Of a DNA stretch of 19,157 nt, positions 1 to 6,716 are shown piece after piece (the first letter of the stretch is position 1; every line of letters begins with the position of its first letter). Under the pieces are notes generated by a model. The model searched no databases. It saw only the letters and a program-made list of their open reading frames with translations, and was not told the origin of the DNA. The stretch lies in the NCBI GenBank assembly GCA_024762895.1, contig JANTGN010000025.1, positions 1 to 19,157 on the forward strand. Direction: 5' to 3'. The position numbers and the translations under genes were made by a program. The DNA is from Thiotrichales bacterium (GTDB lineage Bacteria > Pseudomonadota > Gammaproteobacteria > J044).

Positions 1-901
1 GCGAAAGATGGGCATTATTCAGATCCTGGGCCATCCAACCATCGTAACCGTCATACCCGCCCCAGGCCTCGCGGGCCTGCTCATAGTCGCGTCTGAGACC
101 TTCATAGACCTGGGCTTTCTCCAGGCGCATCTCATAAACCGTGATGGGCTGGCTATAGAGCGACTTTAAGGCCTCACGGGTCTCATTCAATAGTCGGTTG
201 AAGACCCATTTGCGGTCCAGAGAGGCCTCGTAGGCCTTTAACTGCGCATGCTGATTTCTGGATCTTAACCAGCGCCTGACCCCTTCGATCTCAACCGTCA
301 TCGCAAAGGCCTCATTAAAAGCAGAATCGCCCTTGATATAGAGCTGCTGATGCGCCAGCTCATGGAAGATAATACCAATGCGCCTGGCCTCATTCTTGTA
401 CAACATGGTGCTGAGCAGGGGATCATCAAACCAGCCGATGGTGGAATAGGCACGCACCCCGGATACCGAGACGTCATAACCCTGCTGCCTGAGTCCCTCG
501 GCAAACCCCTGCGCCTCTTTTTTGTCAAAATAACCTTTATAGCTAAGACACCCTACGATAAGAAAACACCACTTTTCGGGGTCAAGGGAAAACTCTTCGG
601 TCGAGACGACATTCCAGACGACAAAATCCCGATCCAGGTGTACAAAATTCCGGTAACTGTCGTTATCCGGCAGACCGAGCTCAGAAACAGCAAAGTCCCT
701 TGCTTCCTGACTTTCGGCCAGGATATCCATCAGCTCAGGGCTGAGATCTTTACGTTCCAGTACCTCTTCGATCGGTTCTTCCTGAGACAGGAGATCCGCA
801 TGCCCCCTGACTGCCTGAGCATAGTATTGCACCGATGAGCAGGCTCCGAGCAACAATCCCAGCAGTACAATTATGCCCCCTCTGATACAGGCCGTGACCA
901 T
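1..901 (-). CDS. Predicted aminopeptidase-like lipoprotein (COG4324 / DUF2265 type), C-terminus cut off by window edge
   Basis: Reading the minus strand from the ATG at 901-899 gives an open frame of 300 codons that leaves the window without a stop. The N-terminus has a short hydrophobic stretch ending in the lipobox LGAC (Cys about residue 21), so it should be a lipoprotein facing the periplasm. A HELAH zinc-peptidase motif lies at residues 180-184 (bases 350-364), followed 12 residues later by NEAFA, whose Glu is a plausible third metal ligand. This arrangement matches the predicted aminopeptidase family COG4324, whose members are about 350 residues, so roughly 50 residues are missing here. 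The start is six bases after the stop of the upstream oxidoreductase gene, which suggests cotranscription. The substrate is unknown, and the aminopeptidase label comes from the family rather than from anything in this sequence. Confidence 0.82.
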   Translation of the reverse strand, partial: MVTACIRGGIIVLLGLLLGACSSVQYYAQAVRGHADLLSQEEPIEEVLERKDLSPELMDILAESQEARDFAVSELGLPDNDSYRNFVHLDRDFVVWNVVSTEEFSLDPEKWCFLIVGCLSYKGYFDKKEAQGFAEGLRQQGYDVSVSGVRAYSTIGWFDDPLLSTMLYKNEARRIGIIFHELAHQQLYIKGDSAFNEAFAMTVEIEGVRRWLRSRNQHAQLKAYEASLDRKWVFNRLLNETREALKSLYSQPITVYEMRLEKAQVYEGLRRDYEQAREAWGGYDGYDGWMAQDLNNAHLS

Positions 902-907
902 TAACCA

Positions 908-1492
908 CTAGCCCCCTTTGCGTCCCAGCTCATACATCTTATCCAGCCATTTTTCTCGCCGCGAAGGATTGTTGCCTTCCACCATGCCCACCAGGCTCTC
1001 TTTGATCGGTCCAATGCCACAGAAACCCAGGATGTTACGCTCCAGGCTTTTGAGACTATAGGCGTGAAAATACCAGCGATAGATGAATGCCGGCATCCCC
1101 ATGGTAATAACGATACGGGCGCTTTTACCACTGAGTAGTTTGCGCCCCCCCTTCCCTTCTTCTTCCAAGTAGGCAAATCCGGGGCGAAAGACCTGTTCCA
1201 GAAACCCCTTGAACACCGCTGGCATGGTGCCCATCCAGAGGGGGTAAAATATGATCAGATGTTCAGCCTGTTCGATGGCATGCTGGGCCTGCTGGATGGT
1301 GTCAGGCGGCACGCCTGTCTCGTATTCTTCCTTGCTACGCAGCAGGGGAAAATCCAGGTTTGCCACATCGATTGCATGGATCTCATGGCCTGCCTCCCTG
1401 GCCCCCTGCGCATAGGTATCGGACAGGGCTCGGCCGAAATGCTTGCCTCGAGGATCGGGATGCCCCTGGATGATCGTGATCCGCTTTGCCAT
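908..1492 (-). CDS. NAD(P)H-dependent oxidoreductase, flavodoxin-like fold (NQO1/MdaB/KefF type)
   Basis: A 194-residue soluble cytoplasmic protein. The N-terminus MAKRITIIQGHPDPRGK is the first beta-strand and phosphate-binding loop of the Flavodoxin_2 fold. The central segment FYPLWMGTMPAVFKGFLEQV with RPGFAY after it is the flavin-contacting signature of the NAD(P)H quinone reductase family, and ITMGMPA follows. Such enzymes use FAD or FMN to reduce quinones or other small electrophiles by two electrons. The exact substrate cannot be read from sequence. An upstream in-frame ATG at 1546 would add 18 residues unlike the family, so I chose the ATG at 1492, which begins right at the fold; no strong ribosome-binding site decides it. 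It is followed after six bases by the lipoprotein peptidase gene, and it diverges from the iron block. Confidence 0.85.
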   Translation of the reverse strand: MAKRITIIQGHPDPRGKHFGRALSDTYAQGAREAGHEIHAIDVANLDFPLLRSKEEYETGVPPDTIQQAQHAIEQAEHLIIFYPLWMGTMPAVFKGFLEQVFRPGFAYLEEEGKGGRKLLSGKSARIVITMGMPAFIYRWYFHAYSLKSLERNILGFCGIGPIKESLVGMVEGNNPSRREKWLDKMYELGRKGG

Positions 1493-1729
1493 GTCGTTAT
1501 TCTCAATACTCGATACTGGGCAAGATTTAATAATAAACCCCGGCAAGTTCTAAAGCACGATCAATACGAAGAGCTTTGGCGACCACTTTCCCTGACGGCT
1601 CTATTAATTGCTCACCAACGGGGATAGCGGGGCATCGGAATATAAGCTCCCGCCCAATCTAACCCTGCCTGCCGATGGATGCGTAGGGCCGCACAATTTA
1701 GCCAAAGACAGCCGATAAACAAAAAAAGC

Positions 1730-1757
1730 TTGATATGTAAATGATAATCGTTATCAT
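1730..1757 (+). promoter_or_regulatory. Putative sigma-70 promoter of hemP
   Basis: TTGATA (1730-1735) and TATCAT (1752-1757) are separated by 16 bases. The -10 element lies inside the Fur box, the usual geometry for Fur repression. Transcription would begin around 1764 and run through hemP and probably lbtU. Confidence 0.5.
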
Positions 1758-1761
1758 TTAC
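1737..1761. promoter_or_regulatory. Fur box upstream of hemP
   Basis: Two perfectly inverted 11-base arms, GTAAATGATAA and TTATCATTTAC, flank a central TCG. By eye, 16 of 19 positions match the classical Fur consensus (GATAATGATAATCATTATC). Its overlap with the likely -10 element predicts iron-dependent repression of hemP and the genes after it. This is the strongest regulatory signal in the window. Confidence 0.9.
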
Positions 1762-1839
1762 ACCTTTATTAGAGATGAGATCCAGGCATTGGAAAACGAC
1801 AAAATCACAGACCGAAAATCCGGGGACGACCAGAGAGCA

Positions 1840-1962
1840 ATGCCAGAGACATGGCCAAGTGAACAACTACTCAAGGGGCAAAGCTATGCCCTGATTCTTC
1901 ACAAAGGCAACGAATACCGCCTGCAGAAGACACGTAGCGGAAAACTCATACTCACCAAGTAA
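1840..1962 (+). CDS. hemP: Hemin uptake protein HemP family, 40 aa
   Basis: The C-terminal half, with NEYRLQKTRSGKLILTK at the very end, is the hallmark of the small HemP family (PF10636). These proteins of about 40-60 residues are encoded at the head of Fur-regulated iron or haem uptake operons, and their biochemical role is still poorly defined. An ATG at 1741 in the same frame lies inside the Fur box and would be upstream of the transcript start. I therefore use the ATG at 1840, preceded by a purine-rich GAGAG. The gene sits directly behind the Fur-controlled promoter and 80 bases ahead of the lbtU-type porin. In most genomes HemP precedes a TonB-dependent haem receptor; here it precedes a TonB-independent type of porin, which is noteworthy. 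Confidence 0.85.
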   Translation: MPETWPSEQLLKGQSYALILHKGNEYRLQKTRSGKLILTK

Positions 1963-1986
1963 TTCATCCGCGTTTAACCCTTATAT

Positions 1987-2008
1987 CCAGCCAGCAATAG
2001 CCAGCCAG
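1987..2008 (+). repeat. Short direct repeat in the hemP-lbtU gap
   Basis: The octamer CCAGCCAG occurs at 1987-1994 and again at 2001-2008, separated by CAATAG. It ends about 25 bases before the lbtU ribosome-binding site. The function is unknown and it could be chance. Confidence 0.35.
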
Positions 2009-2042
2009 AACGAGGAACTTATGTTGATCAACAGGAGACAAC

Positions 2043-3347
2043 ATGAAAAATACCGTTTTGGCCACTGCCATTTTATTGAGCCTCTGCGCTCAATCGACAG
2101 TTCTCGCTCAAACCCAGGATGAACGTATTCAGGAGCTTGAGACACAGCTGATTGCACTCAGGGATGCCTATGCCGAAGATGGTTTTGAAAAAATCGCGAC
2201 GCACATCGACCCGTTTGAGAATAAACAGTTCGATGGTGAAGGAATGGCGCCTTCCCGGGAGATGAGTGATGAAGAAAGGATTGCACTGCTGGAACGGGAA
2301 ATTAAGGCACTCAGAGAGGCCTATATAGAGGGTACCCCACAACGCATCAAGACAATTGCTGATGCGGTTGAAGAGAAAAAGGAAGCCGAACAGGAGGAGC
2401 GTGCCGCGTGGTACGACCAGATTGAGTTAGGTGCCCTGATCCAGGTTGAGGCAGGCTATCTGAGTCACTACGAAGGTAACATCGAAAGCGACATCACGGT
2501 AGCCACATTCGCACCTTATATCACCTCCAGGGTCAATTCCTGGATTAGCGTTGAGGCCGCCCTGCTCTACGAACAGGGCGAAACGGACCTCGAAGTCGAT
2601 ATCGCAACCGTGAGTCTCGCAAACGGGGATAAGACCCCCTTCTATTCCATCATCGGCCAGACCTACATGCCCTTTGGGGATTACAGCACGGAGATGATAT
2701 CTGATCCATTGACCCTGGAGATTGGGGAAACACGCGCGACCGGTATCCAGGTCGGTGCCGCCAGATCGGGTTTTAATATCAATCTTTACACCTTTAATGG
2801 TGATATCGACTACGACGAAAAAGACCAGATCAATAGCTTTGGCGCTGCCGTTTCCTACGGAAATGATTTTGACAAGCTGAGCTTTTCAATCGGCGCCGGT
2901 TACACGAATAACATGGGGGATTCCGATAGCCTGCAGGATGGCATCACAGTGTCCGATTCGGTTCCTGGACTCAGCGCAAATACCACTCTGGAATTTTCCC
3001 GGTTCGTTCTTTATGCCGAATACGTGGGCGCAACCGAGGCATTTGACGTGGCCGATTATGCCTTCAAGGGAAACGCCGCCCAGCCCAGCGCATACAACCT
3101 GGAGGCCAATATCAAATTCGCAAGCTTCGACAAGGATTCCATCGTAGCCCTTGGCTACCAGGGATCGGACGAGGCAATCGATCTCGGTCTGCCAAAGCAG
3201 CGAATGCTCGCTACCTACCGTGTATTTATCATGCCTAATACATCTCTAGCCATCCAGTACGCCTATGACAAGGATTACAGCACTGATGATGGGGGAACCG
3301 GTAAGAGTGCCAACACTTTAACCGCACAGGCTGGCGTGGTCTTTTAG
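2043..3347 (+). CDS. lbtU: LbtU-family siderophore porin, outer-membrane beta-barrel
   Basis: A 434-residue precursor with a Sec signal peptide (hydrophobic 5-20, cleavage likely after VLA at about 22). A coiled-coil region follows, containing two related copies: DERIQELETQLIALRDAYAE at 26-45 and EERIALLEREIKALREAYIE at 77-96. From about residue 125 (YDQIELGALIQVEAGYL) to the end, alternating polar/hydrophobic strands form a beta-barrel ending in the outer-membrane signature Phe (GVVF). This is the layout of LbtU, the TonB-independent legiobactin receptor known from Legionella. The likely role is passage of a ferric siderophore or other ferric chelate across the outer membrane; the ligand here is unknown. 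A good ribosome-binding site (AGGAG, 2033-2037) supports the start. Its position behind a Fur box and hemP and ahead of fbpABC agrees with iron import. Confidence 0.82.
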   Translation: MKNTVLATAILLSLCAQSTVLAQTQDERIQELETQLIALRDAYAEDGFEKIATHIDPFENKQFDGEGMAPSREMSDEERIALLEREIKALREAYIEGTPQRIKTIADAVEEKKEAEQEERAAWYDQIELGALIQVEAGYLSHYEGNIESDITVATFAPYITSRVNSWISVEAALLYEQGETDLEVDIATVSLANGDKTPFYSIIGQTYMPFGDYSTEMISDPLTLEIGETRATGIQVGAARSGFNINLYTFNGDIDYDEKDQINSFGAAVSYGNDFDKLSFSIGAGYTNNMGDSDSLQDGITVSDSVPGLSANTTLEFSRFVLYAEYVGATEAFDVADYAFKGNAAQPSAYNLEANIKFASFDKDSIVALGYQGSDEAIDLGLPKQRMLATYRVFIMPNTSLAIQYAYDKDYSTDDGGTGKSANTLTAQAGVVF

Positions 3348-3365
3348 CGACTAGCCAGGAGTCGT
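3347..3365 (+). terminator. Weak hairpin after lbtU, possible terminator
   Basis: A six-pair stem (GCGACT with AGTCGT, one G-T pair) around a seven-base loop begins at the last base of the lbtU stop codon. A T-rich stretch (TATTTTTA, 3373-3380) follows a few bases later. The stem is short and the T-run is displaced, so this may only attenuate readthrough into the cytochrome gene. Confidence 0.3.
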
Positions 3366-3485
3366 AGGGTAGTATTTTTATGCAACAAATGTTTACTTTT
3401 CTATAACCCTGATTAGTTGGCCAGACAAAGGCTTTAGCACTAATATTGATATCAACAAATGTACTTATCTGAAGGAATCAAAGAC

Positions 3486-3923
3486 ATGATAAAGAAAGCC
3501 CCCTTATTCATTGCTGCAATTCTTATGACATCTACCTCCACTGCAACTGCAGAAGAAGGAAGCCTGGTCACCCTGATGGGTAAATTCCAGTATTTCATGC
3601 ACAAGACGAGCTTATCTCTGGATGGTGGCAATCTCGACCTGGTGAAATTCTACACCCATGAGATCGAGGAGACCCTGGAGGAAGCGGAAGATTATGGAAA
3701 GTATAAAGAATTCCACATCGGCACCATGGTCAAGCAGACCCTGGCACCAGAGTTTGAAAAATTTGAAGACTGGGTCGATAAAAAAGACCTGAATAAGGCC
3801 AACATGCAATTCGACAAGATGGTTGATAGCTGTAACCAGTGTCATCAGAGCTCACAGAACGGCTTTATCCAGATCAAACGCGTCAACACCAATCCCTACA
3901 TGCAATCATTTAAACCAGAGTAG
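3486..3923 (+). CDS. Small periplasmic monohaem c-type cytochrome, cytochrome c'-like layout
   Basis: A 145-residue precursor. MIKKAPLFIAAILMTSTSTA is a Sec signal peptide with likely cleavage near ATA|EE. The mature chain is mostly charged helices with one haem-attachment motif, CNQCH (residues 116-120), close to the C-terminus, as in class II (cytochrome c'-type) four-helix proteins. A conserved Met or His sixth ligand cannot be assigned with confidence. An upstream in-frame ATG at 3459 is possible, but GAAGGA at 3471-3476 sits nine bases before the ATG at 3486 and ahead of the signal peptide, so I use 3486. The gene lies between the lbtU porin and the Fur-controlled fbpABC set. That suggests a role in electron transfer linked to ferric or haem iron handling, which is inference. 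It could instead be an unrelated electron carrier. Confidence 0.8.
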   Translation: MIKKAPLFIAAILMTSTSTATAEEGSLVTLMGKFQYFMHKTSLSLDGGNLDLVKFYTHEIEETLEEAEDYGKYKEFHIGTMVKQTLAPEFEKFEDWVDKKDLNKANMQFDKMVDSCNQCHQSSQNGFIQIKRVNTNPYMQSFKPE

Positions 3924-3947
3924 CCCCAAAAAAGGCTGGCGAGTCAC

Positions 3948-3976
3948 TTGACCTTATAAATGAGAATTATTATCAT
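3948..3976 (+). promoter_or_regulatory. Putative sigma-70 promoter of fbpABC
   Basis: TTGACC (3948-3953) and TATCAT (3971-3976) are exactly 17 bases apart. The -10 element lies in the downstream half of the second Fur box. It implies that fbpABC can be transcribed independently of hemP-lbtU-cytochrome. Confidence 0.6.
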
Positions 3977-3977
3977 T
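3959..3977. promoter_or_regulatory. Fur box upstream of fbpA
   Basis: AATGAGAATTATTATCATT is an imperfect inverted repeat. About 14 of 19 positions match the classical Fur consensus in the best register. It covers the spacer and -10 of the predicted fbpA promoter and lies 50 bases before the fbpA start. Confidence 0.8.
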
Positions 3978-4026
3978 ACGCTTCACATTAAGAATAGCCC
4001 TTGAATCGTTAAAAAGGTTGCAACAC

Positions 4027-5019
4027 ATGAAAAAGACAATCATCGCCCTGCTGACACTGGCGATTGCCCTGCCGGTCTATGCTGAAGAAACCATTACTGT
4101 CTATTCAGCCCGCAAAGAGCACCTGATCAAGCCACTGTTTGACGCCTACACTGAAAAAACAGGCGTAAAAATCCAGTATATTACCGACAAGGCCGCTCCG
4201 CTCCTGGCGCGGCTCAAGGCCGAGGGTGCAAACACTCCTGCCGACATGTTGATGACCGTCGATGCTGGAAACCTGTGGCAGGCCGCAAAGGAAGGTGTTC
4301 TAAGCCCGGTACAGTCGGACACACTTAAAAAGAATGTCCCTGAACACCTGCGCGATCCTGATAACCGTTGGTTTGGCCTGTCTGTTCGCGCACGCACTAT
4401 TGTCTACAGCACCGAGCGAGTTCAGCCATCTGAACTGAGCAGTTACGAAGATCTGGCCGCACCTAAATGGAAGGGGCGTCTGTGTCTGCGCACCTCTAAG
4501 AAAGTCTATAACCAGTCGCTTGTCGCCATGATGATTGCCCGGCACGGAGAAGAAAAGACCAGCCAGATCCTTGAAGGCTGGGTCAATAACCTGGCCACTG
4601 CCCCCTTCTCCAACGATACCAAGACGATGCAGGCCATTGCGGCGGGTCAGTGTGATGTCGGAATTGTGAACACCTACTATTTTGGTCGCCTGCAGAAGAA
4701 GGACCCTGAGATCAAGCTCGCCTTATTCTGGCCCAATCAGGACGAGGCCGGTGTGCATATCAATATCTCCGGGGCCGGCATCACACAACATGCCAAGCAT
4801 CGTAACGCCGCGATCCAGTTGTTGGAATGGCTCTCTTCGGAAGAGGCCCAGCAGCAATTCGCCGCCCTGAATATGGAATACCCGGTTAACCCGAAGGTCA
4901 CGCCTGATGACCTGGTGGCCTCGTGGGGTAAGTTTAAGGCCGATGACCTGAATGTCGCCCTGGCTGGAAAGCTTCAGACCCAGGCGATCAAACTCATGGA
5001 TCGTGCAGGTTATCGCTAA
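4027..5019 (+). CDS. fbpA: Periplasmic Fe(III)-binding protein of an iron ABC transporter (FbpA/FutA/IdiA type)
   Basis: A 330-residue precursor with a Sec signal peptide ending PVYA|EE. The mature N-terminus ITVYSARKEHLIKPLFDAYT is the first lobe of the ferric-binding periplasmic protein fold. Candidate iron ligands are Tyr26 (VYSARKEH), Tyr161 (KKVYNQSL) and the tandem Tyr217-Tyr218 (VNTYYFGRL), the Tyr pair typical of transferrin-like FbpA proteins. Two Cys, 153 and 209, could form a disulphide. A TTG nine bases upstream is a possible start, but the ATG at 4027 has AAAAAGG nine bases ahead and begins directly at the signal peptide. It is the first gene of fbpABC, behind its own Fur box, and delivers Fe(III) to the FbpB permease. 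Confidence 0.92.
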   Translation: MKKTIIALLTLAIALPVYAEETITVYSARKEHLIKPLFDAYTEKTGVKIQYITDKAAPLLARLKAEGANTPADMLMTVDAGNLWQAAKEGVLSPVQSDTLKKNVPEHLRDPDNRWFGLSVRARTIVYSTERVQPSELSSYEDLAAPKWKGRLCLRTSKKVYNQSLVAMMIARHGEEKTSQILEGWVNNLATAPFSNDTKTMQAIAAGQCDVGIVNTYYFGRLQKKDPEIKLALFWPNQDEAGVHINISGAGITQHAKHRNAAIQLLEWLSSEEAQQQFAALNMEYPVNPKVTPDDLVASWGKFKADDLNVALAGKLQTQAIKLMDRAGYR

Positions 5020-5037
5020 TCAGGCATAATACTTTGC

Positions 5038-6711
5038 ATGCATGAAATCACACCGGACAACCCCATCCTCAGGCCTGAGGCCAGAAAGGGACGTTTACCG
5101 GGAAGACTCAACAAATGGCATTATGCAAGCGGGGCCCTGGCCCTGCTTGTTGCTATTCCATTATTGGTGGTTTTCTCGGGCTGGCTACAACCCGATACCG
5201 AGATCTGGTCACACCTGGCCGAGACCTTATTAAACCAGCTCTTCATTAACACCATCAAGCTGGTCATCGGTGTTGGCCTTGGCGTTACCCTGCTGGGTGT
5301 CACCCTGGCCTGGCTGACCACACGCTGTGATTTTCCAGGCCGAGGTCTGTTTGACTGGATGCTGATGTTGCCTCTGGCCATTCCGGCCTATGTCATGGCC
5401 TTTGTCGCCATAGGTCTGCTGGATTTTTCCGGCCCTGTACAAACCGCTCTGCGCTCATGGTTGGGAGTGGGTCACTACTGGTTTCCCGAGATTCGATCCA
5501 CCGGTGGCGTGATTGCGGTCATGGTCCTGGTCCTGTATCCCTACGTCTACATGTTGGCCAGAACGGCCTTTCTCACTCAGGGACGATCAACCCTGGAGGC
5601 AGCCCAGACCCTTGGATATGGTCCCCTCGAGGTCTTCAGACGTGTTGCATTACCCATGGCCAGACCGGCGATTGTGGCTGGTACCTCTCTGGCCCTGATG
5701 GAAACCCTGGCCGATTTTGGCACCGTGGCAACCTTCAACTATGACACCTTCACTACCGCCATCTACAAGGCCTGGTTCGGCTTCTTCAGCTTACAGACGG
5801 CCTCGCAACTGGCCTCCCTGTTATTGCTGTTCGTCTTCATCAGCCTGATGACGGAGCGGGCCACTCGGCGACGGGCTCAATATCATGACACGATGCGTAG
5901 CGGAAAGCCCACACGATTCATCCTGCATGGATGGAGGGGCTGGAGCATCACCGCCGCCCTGTCGCTGTTGTTTGCCATTGCCTTCCTGATACCCTTTATC
6001 CAGCTCTGTCTCTGGGCCATGGAATCGATCAGTGAAGAATTTGATAGCCGGTATTTCGGGCTTTTGTATCACACCCTGTTACTGGGCCTCCTTGCTGCCC
6101 TGCTGACCAGCGCCTGCGCCCTGGTTTTAGGTTTTGCCCGGCGATATCAACGCGACCGCCTGACCGCCTTCACCGTCAATATCGCTAACCTGGGTTACGC
6201 CCTGCCGGGTTCGGTACTGGCCGTTGGCATCATGATCGCCCTGACCCAAAGCGATCACTTTTTCCATCGCCTGACCGGCCTGCTTGGCTATAACACGACA
6301 GGCCAGATCCTGGGTGGCAGTGTCTTTGCCCTGCTCATTGCCTATGTCATACGATTTATGGCCGTTGCCCATGGCCCTGTCGAGACTGGTCTTTCAAGGA
6401 TCAGATACAGCCTGCCCGAGGCGGCCAGAACTCTAGGAGCCAGGCCGAGGGAAATACTCACTCGTATCTATCTTCCCCTGATACGGCCGGGCCTGTTGAC
6501 GGCCATGCTCCTGGTCCTGGTCGACACCATGAAAGAGATGCCGGCCACCCTGCTGATGCGCCCCTTTGGCTGGGACACGCTGGCCGTGCGTATTTATGAA
6601 ATGACCTCGGAGGGGGAATGGGAGCGCGCTGCCCTGCCTGCCATTACCCTGGTACTGGTGGGTCTTCTGCCCGTCATCCTTCTGGTTCGAAAAACCCTAC
6701 AGGATCGTTAG
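5038..6711 (+). CDS. fbpB: Fe(III) ABC transporter permease, fused two-domain type
   Basis: A 557-residue inner-membrane protein with about a dozen hydrophobic segments in two halves. Each half is a BPD_transp_1 permease domain with the EAA loop that docks the ATPase: one near residue 185 (TLEAAQTLGYGPLEVFRRVA), the second near 458 (LPEAARTLGARPREILTRIY). Both copies keep the EAA and the downstream Gly. A single-chain duplicated permease of this size is characteristic of FbpB/SfuB/FutB iron transporters. It starts 18 bases after fbpA and stops five bases before fbpC, so the three genes form one operon. A polar N-terminal stretch of about 30 residues precedes the first helix. No strong ribosome-binding site is seen before the ATG. 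Confidence 0.92.
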   Translation: MHEITPDNPILRPEARKGRLPGRLNKWHYASGALALLVAIPLLVVFSGWLQPDTEIWSHLAETLLNQLFINTIKLVIGVGLGVTLLGVTLAWLTTRCDFPGRGLFDWMLMLPLAIPAYVMAFVAIGLLDFSGPVQTALRSWLGVGHYWFPEIRSTGGVIAVMVLVLYPYVYMLARTAFLTQGRSTLEAAQTLGYGPLEVFRRVALPMARPAIVAGTSLALMETLADFGTVATFNYDTFTTAIYKAWFGFFSLQTASQLASLLLLFVFISLMTERATRRRAQYHDTMRSGKPTRFILHGWRGWSITAALSLLFAIAFLIPFIQLCLWAMESISEEFDSRYFGLLYHTLLLGLLAALLTSACALVLGFARRYQRDRLTAFTVNIANLGYALPGSVLAVGIMIALTQSDHFFHRLTGLLGYNTTGQILGGSVFALLIAYVIRFMAVAHGPVETGLSRIRYSLPEAARTLGARPREILTRIYLPLIRPGLLTAMLLVLVDTMKEMPATLLMRPFGWDTLAVRIYEMTSEGEWERAALPAITLVLVGLLPVILLVRKTLQDR

Positions 6712-6716
6712 CCTTT

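Larger units (their letters stand above)
1493..1839. other. Divergent intergenic region between the oxidoreductase gene and hemP
   Basis: No convincing gene is seen in these 347 bases. Open frames here overlap the Fur box or run antisense and have no family features. The right half carries the hemP promoter and Fur box (about 1730-1761), followed by a leader of about 75 bases before hemP. The left half should contain the oxidoreductase promoter, but I could not pick out clear -35/-10 elements for it. Confidence 0.6.

Noticed and set aside
1741..1839. Longer hemP start inside the Fur box
   Set aside because: The ATG at 1741 lies within the operator and upstream of the predicted transcript start, and the extra 33 residues do not resemble HemP proteins.
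1612..1866. 84-codon minus-strand frame over the hemP leader
   Set aside because: It runs antisense through the Fur box, promoter and hemP start and has no recognisable features.
2021..2122. Short upstream frame overlapping the lbtU start
   Set aside because: Not listed as a gene: about 33 codons, Arg/His/Ser-rich and no family pattern. It is mentioned only as a possible leader effect.
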